Below, in pieces: positions 22,225-33,920 of a DNA stretch of 64,000 nt (its first letter is position 1; every line of letters starts with the position of its first letter). The position numbers were made by a program, and so were the translations under genes. The notes below the pieces were generated by a model. That model did no database searches. It was not told where the DNA came from and saw only the letters and a program-made list of their open reading frames with translations. The stretch covers positions 32,906,660-32,970,659 of the forward strand of contig JAYGXS010000004.1 in assembly GCA_036362985.1 (NCBI GenBank). Direction: 5' to 3'. The stretch comes from Ligula intestinalis. Its lineage: Eukaryota > Platyhelminthes > Cestoda > Diphyllobothriidea > Diphyllobothriidae.

Positions 22225-23830
22225 ACATAAACTAGTTCATTTGTCGGTCTTTTAACATCTTTCTGCAAAGGACCCATCACCATGTCCATTTAAATGAGCA
22301 CCATTTACTGATAAATGTAGAGCAACTGAAAACACCAAGCACTGTATTTTGGGAACGGCCTCGAGTATAGGATTCAACTAATTTTTCTTATCTTGGTTAT
22401 CATGACTAAACACAGGCATTCGTTTGTCGCACCGGGTGTGTAATAAGACGGACAGCACGCATTTCTACATTTTGATCCTAGATGAGACTTGCGTGAGTAA
22501 TTCGTTTGATCACTTGTGCAAACACTGACTTCTGTCATCAAAATAAACTTTACATGTTCGTTGGAATGTAGACTAAAAGAGCATAACTGATAGAGTGAAA
22601 TAGGGCAGTACGTCCTTTATAAGGAAAGCAAGGAGGGTACCAGGGTAGATTTTGTTAAGTGAGCCTAGTAAGAGAGATAGCATATGGCTAATACCTGTGA
22701 GCTTTCTGTTATTTTAGGGTTATAGGCTAGGTAATGCATATTTTAACTTATTTATAAAAGCAGTACGACAATGGCAAATGAAGGTGGATCAATTTAGAAA
22801 TGGAAGGCTACAAGCGCGTTACTGAGCGTGCATTTAGTGCGTCTTCGTATATTTAACTCTTGGGTAACTTGCTAACAATGGTTGAGCAGGGGCATTGTTT
22901 TTTTACATGACACATAACAGAGGGATGGCATTCATTCAGCTTTAGAATCACATATAAAAAAGCATGCGGACAAATATTGTGAACACTGCTTCCGGTGTGT
23001 AATTTAATTTCGTCAGAAACCAGAGTGAAAGGCCATCGCTAAAAGAAGGAAGGCGGTGTGCTCCAGGAGGGATTTAAGGATCAAATACAATCACTTGTAC
23101 TTTTAAGCTGCCTTTCTGTCCATCTAGGATTTTCATTTGATTTTGTCCATAGAGGTACTCCCAAGTAAGTCTGCAGCCGTCAGAAAGACAGTGCTTAGCT
23201 TAAACTTCCGTTAGATGTCCAGATATCTTACGAATGTGTCCTGACAACGTTGGTATTTCTTAATATCGTAAGCTCTGTGATCATAAAATGGATACATTGT
23301 TGCCAAACAACGACAAATAATACAGAAAGGAAGCTGTTTGACCCTCAATTCTCCTGAAGATATCCTTACCGCATAAACCTAACAATTTTTCGGAGGCTCT
23401 ATATTGAGGTGCACATCCTGTAAGCTGATCAATAAAAGCGTTCTTCTTTATACCATCTCATTTCTGCCATGCACTATGTGCCAAATGACAAGTTAAGTAC
23501 AATATATATTCTCTTTGAAGACTGGTGCAGACAGGAATCCAAACCACCGTCTCCTAGTACATACGTATTTTCTCTGAATTTTTGGGGTAACATATCCCCT
23601 TGATTTAATTCTTAACTTTATTCCAACGCCTAAATCGTTAATCTTAACTCGCTCTCCCATCCCGCTTATATGCTCCGAAGGGAAATCTGTATTAAAGGGT
23701 ATTTATTACCGTAGCTTAACTGTAGAACGACATAGTTCATTCTATAACAGTGTTAGGTATGATCTCAACGATAAAATTATTTACGTAATCTCGGGAACAT
23801 TGTGATCCTCTCGGATCTGTCAAAGGAATT
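22225..23830 (+). repeat. 3' flank of copy 3, homologous to 3' flank of copy 4
   Basis: The stretch near 22,440-22,560 ('taagacggacagcacgc', 'gatgagac...gagtaatt') matches 34,890-35,010. The stretch 23,100-23,700 matches 35,780-36,350, for example 'tttgaagactggtgcag' at 23,513 and 36,173, then 'cgctctcc/tttgcccgctt'. No exon is seen. It shows that copies 3 and 4 share more than 1.4 kb of downstream unit. Confidence 0.6.
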
Positions 23831-23912
23831 ACTGTGCCGGCACGGACAGATGACCACCGAGGTAACCACCAAGGACCCCGTCACCTCTAAAGAGGCCGTC
23901 GGGGAAGTTTAG
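23831..23912 (+). pseudogene. Relic second exon of array 1 gene
   Basis: The open stretch reads MTTEVTTKDPVTSKEAVGEV followed by TAG (23,910-23,912). It uses G/C-ending codons like the family's exon 2. At DNA level it aligns with 5,430-5,500 and less clearly with the C-terminal part of copy 3 (TITSEQDAEAVE). A relic promoter module begins directly after it, so the downstream part of this unit has been lost. Confidence 0.45.
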
Positions 23913-23924
23913 CAGATGCATAAT

Positions 23925-24170
23925 TTGCACGAACCATATTCTCTGCACACAACGCGGCACTGCCAAATAACCAAAGAAGCTGCTTATTTGGCAGCCGCTC
24001 CCGTCGTTGACAGCAGGGCATCATGTGGACATTTTCACTGAATACGCTACCGCTGAAGTGGTTTGCTCATGACCCCTGTTTACTACAGTGCATTGGGTGT
24101 GGACAAATGCGGCTTTTACAAACGACGTAGGTCCACTTTCATGCTATTGCCAGATAACCGGAGAAGGCCC
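23925..24170 (+). repeat. Relic promoter module of array 1
   Basis: It contains 'gcacgaaccatattctctgc', 'tatttggcagccgc', 'gttgacagcagggcat' and TGTTTAC at 24,077-24,083, in the order seen at 6,090-6,250 and 8,290-8,440. No TATA box or start codon with a donor is left. Confidence 0.5.
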
Positions 24171-24719
24171 CTAACATATGCATGGTTAATCTAAAATTAA
24201 CAAGAACCCGGATTATTTTTTAGATTTTAGGAAATTGCACTTAGCAAGTTCCAGAAATGTTTCAATTAAGCTTTTTAAGTGGAAACTGATAAAAATGGAA
24301 GTGACTAGTACAAGTGCATATGGCCGCCAGCCGCATAGGAGGCTTTTAAAATATTCTTGAACACGAGGCTTCTTAATAATTCTGTTCACGCATGGTATCG
24401 AAGTATCAGTAGTTATGAGTATAAAAGTGAACTTTTAATCAGAAGGCCTATCCTTTATTCATAACCTTTGGTTGAAATCTAAGTAATGTTGGGCAGTCTC
24501 TTGCAAATGCGCGATTTTTCGAAATGAAAAAAATATTTAGCATGCAATTTGCGAGAAAGAATAAGACCGCAGTTGTAACAAAAGGAAATTTAAATAAACT
24601 TTCAGATGGGTGACAGTCAACCCAACGTAATCGCTGATAGAATTCAAGGACGATTCATCCTGTTTTTGACAATTAAAATGTTTGGTCATTATGCATTCCG
24701 AGGAAAAAAGGTTTTCGAA
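24171..24719. repeat. Array 1 intergenic block, no gene seen
   Basis: 24,230-24,440 corresponds to 9,955-10,140 ('attgcacttagcaa', 'ctgttcacgc', 'tatcagtagttatgag'). No exon is supported. Confidence 0.45.
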
Positions 24720-25290
24720 CGCCGCATCAGTTTCTTAAATGTCGTGAGCCTTCGGGCTCATGCGGGAGTCCATGGTCAGAAATAACTGCGTCAACGACAA
24801 ACAAGCAACAGTTATAGAAGGGAAATAGAGAGGGAACGAAGGAGGGAACTCCATAATTGCCATTGGTGGCCATGCGGATCTGCCTGCGAAGGTTTATGCA
24901 TGCGGGCACCGGCTGTATACGTCGGTTCACTGGATATTCATCCACAGTCCAGGCTTTAAATACTCCTCGTCCGGTCTTGCTGCCGGCGGGATGAATTGTA
25001 GTCGCGGCTGCTGGTCTTTTATTTTCATTACCAGTCTGCACATGGTAGCCTTGGGAAAGATTGCCATTTCTACGCCTAGTCCCGCAGCAATATGCTACTT
25101 AGCTTCTGAGACATCCTTGATGTAGAGTAGAGCCTGCCATATGCTGAGTTGTTTTTCTGTTTAGGTCCTCCGCGGCGTGCGTGTAGGTAACATATACATG
25201 CTTTCAGATAACTTTTCCGCATAAATTACTCGCGGAGATATCGGGCCTCGCGTATATTTTCATCCGGCTAACTGCAGTCTGTCTAAATCC
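24720..25290. other. GC-richer block of unknown nature
   Basis: This stretch is visibly richer in G+C and CpG than its surroundings. A 104-codon minus-strand frame (25,041-24,727) reads MQTGNENKRPAAATTIHPAG, then KTGRGVFKAWTVDEYP, with no domain I can name. A small hairpin, GAGCCTTCGGGCTC, lies near 24,746. It may be a fragment of a transposable element or a lone exon; I cannot decide. Confidence 0.3.
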
Positions 25291-28200
25291 GTTTAAAGAG
25301 CACGTTTACAAAGCTTCGTTTGGGGCAACTGGGTGGTTGCTGTGAAAACTAAGAGACTATGTTGTGTTCGTTGCCTTCCTGTCAAACGGTGCCTCAATTT
25401 TACGTTGGGCTCCTCGAGATTGGGGAGCCTAGCAAAGTTATTTTAGTCTTTTCTTAGGTTTCTCCAGCAAAGGTAGAGTTAATTTTCTGGCAAACGTCAA
25501 ATAGCCTAATAATTTTTTCAATTTTGAGTGGAATTCAAGAATCGTCCTATGTCTCTTCAACTTTCTTGCGCAAGATTTCGTGCACCAGATTTGGGGTTAT
25601 GTATGTTAATAAGAAAGTCACACTGAAGAAGACCATACTTTCTTCTGATTAAATCTTTCGACCTCGAAGGTATTCGATGTATCGAGAGACCTAGGAAGCG
25701 GAGGTTGTCTAGTTTCCTTGGAGGAATGTCTGCTTTGTGTATATTCACTTTTCCAGCTTATATGAAGGGTTGCCTTTAAGGGCAACGATTGAGCGTAGTG
25801 GAATATTTGGTTTGTGACTGTTTGGCAGATCATTAAATGGAGCCAACACGGTATCTGTTACTTTCATTAGGCGCCACTCGTTCACAGTGATCACATTATT
25901 GCGCCGGTATTCTTTACGTTTAATATAACTTATATAGCTGACGATTGGAGCAGTTTAATCTACCAATTACTGTCTCCACAGTGTTTTGGATGTGTTGCCA
26001 TGAAACCTCATTCTACAGCACTGAAGCCAACATGCCCTTAGATTGTAAATAATATGTGAACTCGTCTGACAGTAAATGACAGTAGGAACGTTATCCGACA
26101 GAAGTGGTTTTGTGCTATATTTTGGGGTAATTGAATTTAGGGCTAGGGTCAGAGTAAAAATTGGGTTAAGGTTATGATTTATCTCCTGGGGCTGGCAAAT
26201 GAGAAGGAAACGAACTCGTTCTGCTTAAGGCTGAAAACAGTGTGGGTGCCTCACTCTTTTTTTTCGATTTGGATGCTAACAGGCAGAGCAAATCATTTTT
26301 TACCACAAACGGGAACAGTATGAATCATGAATAATCTTTGCGTAATAAATCTTGCAGAAGCAAAACTCATTTGGTTTTCCCTAGTTGAGAATTTGCCAAG
26401 CGCCTTCCTAGTGTATAAATAAATCCTTTGTTTTCGAATGTGCCTTCAGCAAAAATTTGATTTGTATAGCACGTACAGTTTCGTAAACAGTGACTGTTAC
26501 AAGGATTTCTTATAAAGCTACCTCGGTAAGACAGACGAGGTAAGAACTCCATCCTCCACAGCTGAATGTAGCCTCTATTTTGTGGGGATTTTATTCAAGT
26601 GTGCTCAAAGAAATTCTTTTAGATAGATAATAAATTTGCATATAAAAAAATGTTAATTAACACTTTAAAAAACACTCAAACGCGAGGAAAATAAACAGTT
26701 TTCTGCAGTGGGAAAGTGGGAGCAATTATTCTCCGAGGCCAGAGCGGATTGGACTGATAATTTGAATAATGTGTTATTAAACGCCCAACTAGGGTGATGT
26801 TTGGTGATAAGAGCGTCAGTGGTGCCGAAGCTTCCCGTGGGTGAAATGGTAAATTCCATACATTGTGGGAGGTTAGACTGGTAATGATACCCACGACCCC
26901 AGATACGGCCTCAGCCCATGGATTTAGAGTATTTCCTGAACTCAAGACATAAACTTGCAGTCGTGAGTTCGAATTCCATCGATGCCGTCGATTTTTTCAC
27001 AACCGGGTTAAATTAAGTCTGCCCAGATACTTTTACGGCATCGAACCTTCAAAAATGAAAAGGTGATCGTGGACTCACGCTGAGGGGCCAGTAATAATTT
27101 GTTGTGGTGTAAAAACCACACGTAGCATTTTATTGTATTTGTTAAAAAGTATTTTCTCATATATACTTTGAAAATATGAGATAAGCACAGATAATATAAC
27201 CCGAGCCTTGGTCTAAAAAAGAGACAAGAAAAATTGCAGTGTCCCAAACTTTGAAATTGCTTAACAAGAGAAGCGTTTAGAAAAGCATGCATTGATGAAG
27301 AAGATGATTTCTCGAGGACGAGATAAATTTGCTTATTAACCTGAACTCTCGAACTCTTACAGGAGTTCATCGTTGAAGATAATAGGCAGCAAACAACAGA
27401 GGCAATTATAGTGGGCATACTCAAATTAACTTTCAGAGGTCAGCAGGAAGGCAAGGGGCAAGAAAAAGGAATCAAAAAAGGAGCTGGGTGCGATTAAAGT
27501 TGTATACAGCAATTTACTGTCGGTGGAGGCAAAGTTCGTTGAAAATGTTAAACAGCTGCTACTGTAGCGCCTAATCTCCACGGAGGAGGGTCTTGGTAAT
27601 CCTGCTTCCTTTTCCGGTGGAGTCGTTTTCATAGGCAAATACCTGGAACACAAACGTTGTCATTCATTCGGAAAGTATATATTCATGTCGGTTGAAGTGA
27701 ATGAGCTCGTGGTTTTAGAATTCTTACACACGTCATGGTTTTGAGATTCAGAGCTATGAAATCTGGGGTTGCGTATGGCAAAACGATGAGGGCTAATGCA
27801 TGTGAAGCAGCCACTCAAATTTATTCGTCATTAGCGAAGAGATTGTGCTGCATAGGTTAATGTGGTAAGCACAAAAACAAAAGAGACAGAAATTATTTTG
27901 TCTGATACGCTAGCTTTCTAATTAATCCCTAGCCGTTCGGGCCTGTTTGAATAGTTATTTGAACGCATCTGTGAAGACCGCAGAAGCCTCCATCTAACGC
28001 GAATTGAAGAAATCAAGGTTAAATTTCATCCAACGCCTTGACTACATTAGCTACGAGACAGCAGGAGTAGAAATTAAAATAAAATCCAATATCCTACTAG
28101 ATAACTGAAAGTCCGATATTCCGTAAAGAAGCATTAATGAATATCGTTCATCCAGTAAATATTCAAAGCCAACATAAATTTAATTTGTGGGTGGTAGGAT

Positions 28201-28550
28201 TGCAGGCCTCAACCTTGCCACACATGCTCAGATTCAAACCATTACGGCTGTATTGCATTCTAAACAGCATTGCAGCATTACATAATTTATTATTCTGATC
28301 TAAAATGTGTTATTTGAAAACGATCTCAATTTAAACACCGTCGAAGTAACGCACATTTTTAACACAGTGGAAGTCATGGGATACAGAATACGCGTCAACC
28401 GCTCGCAAATGCTACAAGGATTAGAAATCATAAATCGAGATGTATCGTTGAAGTGAAGGTGAAAATTATCCACTTGCCCTGACGAGCCACTGTGGATATT
28501 GCAACATTGTCTTCTGCTTCAATGGTCTGCGTCACAACAAAATTACCTTC
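25291..28550. other. No convincing gene
   Basis: Several short frames occur on both strands. A plus-strand stretch near 27,274-27,490 reads TREAFRKACIDEEDDFSRTR, then after a stop EFIVEDNRQQTTEAIIVG. A second frame from about 27,437 reads VSRKARGKKKESKKELG, then VVYSNLLSVEAKFVENVKQL and a stop. They look more protein-like than chance but have no intact structure. They could be decayed exons. A B-box-like GAGTTCGAATTCC lies at 26,965-26,977 without a matching A box. Confidence 0.3.
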
Positions 28551-28551
28551 C

Positions 28552-28930
28552 AGTACCTCGTTTAAAGTGCGTTGTTTAACCGCCAATTGGGAATACGCAC
28601 GGATCACACCGTTGTATAAAGGCAGCAGAAAGGTTTCCGCAAACAGTTAAAGACCTATCAGCCTCATTTTGATATGTTGGAAGATTATAAAAAAGTAGTG
28701 AAGCGAGAGCTGATGCGTTTCTTAGAGCATTATAGCCTTCTATCGGATGCACAGCACGGATTCCGCAGAGGCAGGTCCTGCGTGACGAACCTGCTCTTTT
28801 GTTTGGAAAGCTGGACTTGCTGCAATTCACCGTCTTTATTCCATACCGTCTACAGCAAATCAATGCACTACAACTCAAACGACCTATATGTTTTTTTTTC
28901 CTGGACTATAGATTTCAGACCAACCTAAAC
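28552..28930 (+). pseudogene. CR1/Jockey-like LINE reverse transcriptase fragment
   Basis: Frame one from about 28,552 reads ANWEYARITPLYKGSRKVSA, then RPISLILICWKII; a frameshift follows near 28,685. The next frame reads VVKRELMRFLEHYSLLSD, AQHGFRRGRSCVTNLLFCLE and SWT. These are the N-terminal RT motifs of the CR1/Jockey group (A-ITPL-KG, RPISL, QHGFR-GRS-TNLL). Beyond about 28,815 the sequence decays; weak RT-like text may continue to about 29,030. The YADD box and endonuclease are not found. It is an internal fragment with stops and at least one frameshift. Confidence 0.88.
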
Positions 28931-29329
28931 GGTTAGCATCAGTTATCAACCGCAACAAACCAAAGCTTTCTAAAAATCTGCACCTTGCGGGTTATGTTGC
29001 AAAGTTGCTAGGATTGGATTGAATTTTTGAAATATCTACAGTAAAAACAATAACCTGAGAAGCGATGGGTCATTATGATTGTGGAAATTGTAGGCTTTCG
29101 TCGTTTTCTTACGTCAGACAAAGGGGCAAAACACTGAAAAAAGCTGTTTCTTGGTTGTAAATCGTCGCTGGGTGTCTTCACTTCCCCCACAATGACTGAC
29201 TTATTCAAAATACCAAAATACGCACGATGGTTAGAACGCAACTTGTGCGAGCGAGTGCCTGTAGGCAGTATTGTCATGGTTTTCTTTACCGAAAGTTCCT
29301 CTGGCAGCGTGCAAACATACCTAGGTTTA
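28931..29329. other. No gene seen
   Basis: The longest open frame of the window (minus strand, 29,559-29,008, 183 codons) crosses this stretch and the promoter-module relic that follows. It shows no domain, and its upstream half is the antisense of repeated DNA, so I do not call it a gene. Confidence 0.45.
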
Positions 29330-29600
29330 CACGAACAAGATGCGTGGCACAGGATGCGGTAGTGCCAACATAGACTGTTTACTTGGCATCCTCGCTGTAT
29401 GGTTGAACGAAATATATTGACAGCAGGGAATCGTTTGTTTCTTTGAGGACTTTCACTGATTATTTGACCACCGACATTTACCCGCCTGGGAACATGTTTA
29501 CTACCATTCATAGAGTCGGCACGTGTGCCAAATCGTGACCAACGTATTATTTTCTCCATACCAGGGCGAGCTTAGCGGATAGACGTCCGTAAAAACAATA
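29330..29600 (+). repeat. Relic promoter module of array 1
   Basis: It matches 18,290-18,530 and 230-490 in order: 'atgcgtggcac', 'ggtagtgcca', 'attgacagcagggaatcg', 'tgattatttgaccaccga' and TGTTTAC at 29,495-29,501. The region where a TATA box and first exon would lie ('cggatagacgtccg...aacatgcataag') is only faintly similar. Confidence 0.5.
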
Positions 29601-31568
29601 CGGCCCGAAATACGTGCAACATGCATAAGTTTGTAAAAGTTTAATCAGTACCCGCATACCGGCGTCAACGTACTGGTGAAAACTTAGACGTAATAAGGAA
29701 TAACATTAGGCATATTAAGTATTTAAAGAAGTATAAGAAGTGCTACGTGGTTGTTAGGAAAAATAAAGTTTCTCGATACACATTACGTTCCGGCGGCTTA
29801 AAAATAGCTATAAATTACAGCAAATAATTTAAATGTTTTCTTATGCTGAACAATTAAGGTAACCATTTTCTTTAAGAACTTTAAAAACTTTTCTTTAGTC
29901 AAAATTGTTATACATACTACCATTAGTGGATAACTATGTATGTAATATCTGACATTATTTTCAGCGTTTTCAGTGTTTTTATGTTTTCGCCGATCAATTA
30001 GATTTCCATTTGACATAAAAAACATTTAAATTAACATATACATAAATGGCATTTACCGAAAAACAGTTTTGGGATGGCCATATGGATCACATTTAGAAAT
30101 TCCTCAAAACAGCAAACCAGATTGTCCGACATAAAGAACGCTAGCCACGTAACTCTGATATTGTTATTTCTAAAGTTAATACAAAAACTTTCTATAATCG
30201 GTGGCCTCTTTATAAACTACTTTAATTGAATAATGAGCTGGCGAATTTCTGTACATATTACCTTTTCGCATGGTAATGTTAAAATGAAATAAGACAATTT
30301 TTACAAATTTATTTTAAAATGTATCTCAAGATAAACTGTTCAGTTTGACTGGAAATGAAAGAACTTGATTTCCTCGTTAAAATGGATTATTTTTCCGCCA
30401 TTGTGGAGTTCTTACAGGATCTGTTATAAGCTTGCAAATGCAAACAAAACGTGGCAATCTTTTGAAATTATATTTATTCTTCCCATGAATCACTTGTAAG
30501 AAAAAACGGACGTTATTGATCGCTTGTTCAGCTTATAACCCTGCCCATGTAAATGTATTGACCTGACGAAACTTTATCTTAAGTATACATACACTTGCCA
30601 AATACTCTTCTTAATTCTCTGCTCGGAATATGCGCAATTATTATTATGTCTGTTCCATTTCTAAACAACGCGCAAGCTGAACGTTTAATTAACAACAAAA
30701 TATATTTCTACATGACTTACATTTAAAAAAGGCCTGTTTTAAATTACCTTTACGGTACCATATATGGACACTTTGCTTATTTGCCATTTAGGCGAATATA
30801 AACTTTTTGCTACTGCATAGTGTGGAACAAACTTCACAGGTCGGCAAAGCATAAATCGTTCCTTCTTTCTGAACTTGGCCTCACTTGGCTGCAGTTGGCC
30901 TTACTTGCATCTCGAAAATGTCATTTAAAATTTTCTGGTTCTGGCAATGACATGGTGTACCCTCTATTTTACTTATTTTGGTAATCTTCTATAAAGTATA
31001 TTATATCAATAAAAAGTTTGGTTCTATCGTAATTAATTGCACAGTTAGTTCCTTTGATATGAGACGACTCCCAATGCCGCCAAAATTAATACACATTACC
31101 CCGAATAAACTTAACTTACATAACAAGCTTCCTAACGTTAAGGCTTAAGTAGGATTAAATCTACTCAGAGAATATAAGGTGGCCTAATTTATTCTTACCT
31201 ATCAAGTCCAATTTCGTCATGAAATTGGCATAACTACAGGTTAAACTTCTACGGCAAAATATTTAGTTTTTAACCAGGATACTTGTCTTCGGGTAATAGT
31301 ATTCAAACATTTCTCAACGATAGAAATAAACGTTTACCAAAATCACGCATCACTTTCTCGAGAGTTAAATGTAGCTGGTCAATCCTCTTGCAACAATGAC
31401 TTTTTAACGAGAAGCTAGCTGTTTAACGTCAAGGTAGGCGCTCTGTCTATTTATATCAAACTCATATATTAAGGTCTTCAAATTCGCCCTAAAGCATGAT
31501 TGGCCGAGGAATTTTCAGCAGTTTTACTGGAGATGGGATTAAGCAATGGCATTCAACAATCTCTTTGA
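29601..31568. other. AT-rich, no gene seen
   Basis: Strongly AT-rich intergenic DNA. No exon, RNA gene or repeat with clear ends was recognised. Around 31,280-31,520 it resembles array 1 sequence seen at 18,700-18,860 (e.g. 'agagttaaatg' and 'aggtaggcgc'). Confidence 0.4.
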
Positions 31569-33845
31569 GTTGTCCTGTACCCTTTCTTTAGGCTGCATGC
31601 ACCTTAATTTTTTCAAACATCTGAGGATATTGCACTCAGCAATTATAAATTAAACCTTTCTTCTTAATAATGTCAGTGCCAAATGAGAGGATTAAAAGGG
31701 ACCAATGCAAGTCCATATGAGCATCATAGACAGGCTATTCGACATGTCTGTTCATGCTTGTGATGAAATTATTGGTATTCAGGGACATACCGTATGCACT
31801 TTAGGTAAGAGCGCTGTCCTTTTGCAGTATAACTTAATTAATATCTAAGAATTGCTCCGTTATCTCCTCCTTTTGACACATCATGATGCACGATGTTCAC
31901 GAATAAAAATATTGAGTCCAATAAATTCTAGCTACGAATACGACATTTAGGAAATTAAATACACTTTTAGATGGTTAATAGTCATGTTCCGTGTAAATAT
32001 GTCAGTTTTACATCAGCTAAGTAAGAAATATTATCAGTGGACTTACCATCGCTGATAGAAGCATGAAAGTGAGTTTAGAATGCAATGCAATTAGCGAGTC
32101 CTAGCAGTCCATTGACCGTTTGTTGTGGATACCAATCCGCATTTATACTCAGAGACAATAAACATAAGGAACAAGCCACTGTAAGGACACCAGTCTAAGT
32201 TACACCTCTCCATTTACTAACTAATGTTCGTACGTGTTGCCATTAACGGGGCTTTGCCTGAATGCAGATGTAATGGTAGCGTTGGTTTTAATTCCAAAGA
32301 AATCAGCAAATACCTCCTTCTTGCCACTGCCATCTGCGATTGTGCTTTTATCCTCCTTTCGCATGTGGAATCATAAGTTGAACTGCTTTAACATCGCTTA
32401 CACGAGGCGTAAAACTGTGTGTCTACTTAGGAAAACCGCAGGTGGGATCGCGACAGTGAATCAGTACACGGTTATTTTATAAAGGTTCATGATGAAAACT
32501 CACTTAAAGAAGAGGCAGTGCCATTTTTAAAGATCCTAGCCAGGATGTTCTTGGGTAGTAAATAAAATGAGGCGAGGAAAACTTAATAACATTTTGAAAA
32601 ACAGCAACTAGGGGGACATAAATTAGAGTCCGGATTATGGTTCCTGCTCAGGATATGGAGATGCATGCAAGATCCGGTATCATTTCGAAGGGAGCTACCT
32701 TTATTTGAGCCTTCTTATTTCTGAAACATCTATCTTTAAGTATTATCATATTGGAGTGGAAGTAGGGAAGGTAGTGTCCTCTGCAAACGGAAGCAAAGAT
32801 TATTGCTTAAATTACAGGGGCCTTTTTGTTGAAACATTATTACCAGTGGTTCCAGAACTTTTGGCATATTAGGTGTGCTGAAGAGAGAATAAATAGGAGG
32901 GTTTAAAGAGGAGGAAGGTAGTAGACAGTTAATGTGGAAAGAGAAGGGGCTAGAGTACAGCTATTAATTGTTGACGTTTTGCATATATCTGTAGAAATTA
33001 AGTGGTTGTCATGCCCGGACTTGGAAAGAGAGCGGTAGCATTTTCGTTAGAGATATTTGCATAAGATCATAGAAAAAAAACTAAGATGGGACTAAATTAT
33101 AGACGAGTCAAGTCATGGGTGCCGGTGTGTAATATCTGACACGTTTCGTATTAGAAACAGGTGGTAGTTCTCGATTAATCAGAATTACGCTGCCTTTCGC
33201 TTGATAGCAGGCCGCATTGGGCTTGGAGGCCACAGTCTTCATACGGCTCAGGCTGAAAGACTTAGTATAGAAGCTAGGAGGTCAAGGGTAAAGTTTTTGT
33301 GACTGGCGAAACCACATTTATGCACAGTTACATGACAACGACGATCTATTGGCCTTGGGAACAAGTTAAATAATGGATATTCAACTCTTTAGTAGGGACA
33401 ATTTGTGCAATGACAAGGAAAGTAAACTGAGCTTCACAAACGGAAATCCGAATGCGTGCTAATGTCCGTTTCCTTATTTTTGGTAGGTTGTTTTCACAAG
33501 TGTAGATCCATGTTGAAGATGATGAATATTTAATCCCTGAATAAGTGATCATTTCCTAGTATAAAAACAGTGTGGAACCTCATAAAACATCCTGTCTACT
33601 GCACTGAAGTTAGCACGAGCGACAAGCATGTACTTCAACGCAAGTGAGCCATCTGCCAAATAGGCTGCCTATTTTGACAGCCACACCACACTTTTGAAAA
33701 TCTGCCAACAACCAGGCACAATTTAATACGTTGAACATTTTCGATAATGCCCAGACTACCAACGGCAACCCCCTTCCCACATGACTTGTTTACTAGCATG
33801 CATGAGGTGAGAATGAATACGACCTTCCAGTCAAGGTTAACTGTT
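31569..33845 (+). repeat. Segmental duplication, right copy
   Basis: Near-identical partner of 9,908-12,180. It includes a ~10-bp insertion near 32,030 ('atattatcag') relative to the left copy and a few other small differences. It ends just upstream of the TATA box of gene copy 4. Confidence 0.9.
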
Positions 33846-33920
33846 GACGTATAAATTGACCATCCAAACAGATAGACCCTCCAAACTGATTTCAAACCGG
33901 ATATAACGAGAAACATCAGC
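33640..33920 (+). promoter_or_regulatory. Promoter module of array 1 gene copy 4
   Basis: TATAAATT at 33,850-33,857, 71 bp before the ATG; the spacing is longer than in the other copies because the leader contains an extra 'gaccctccaaac' repeat. TGTTTAC with TAGCATGCATG lies at 33,787-33,803. The block is nearly identical to that of copy 2. Confidence 0.6.

Noticed and set aside
26965..26980. tRNA or SINE suggested by GAGTTCGAATTCC (B-box-like)
   Set aside because: No A box at the right spacing and no cloverleaf could be folded by eye.
29008..29559. Longest open frame of the window, 183 codons, minus strand
   Set aside because: Its first half is the antisense of a relic promoter module that recurs at 0.25 and 18.3 kb without an open frame, and no domain is visible.
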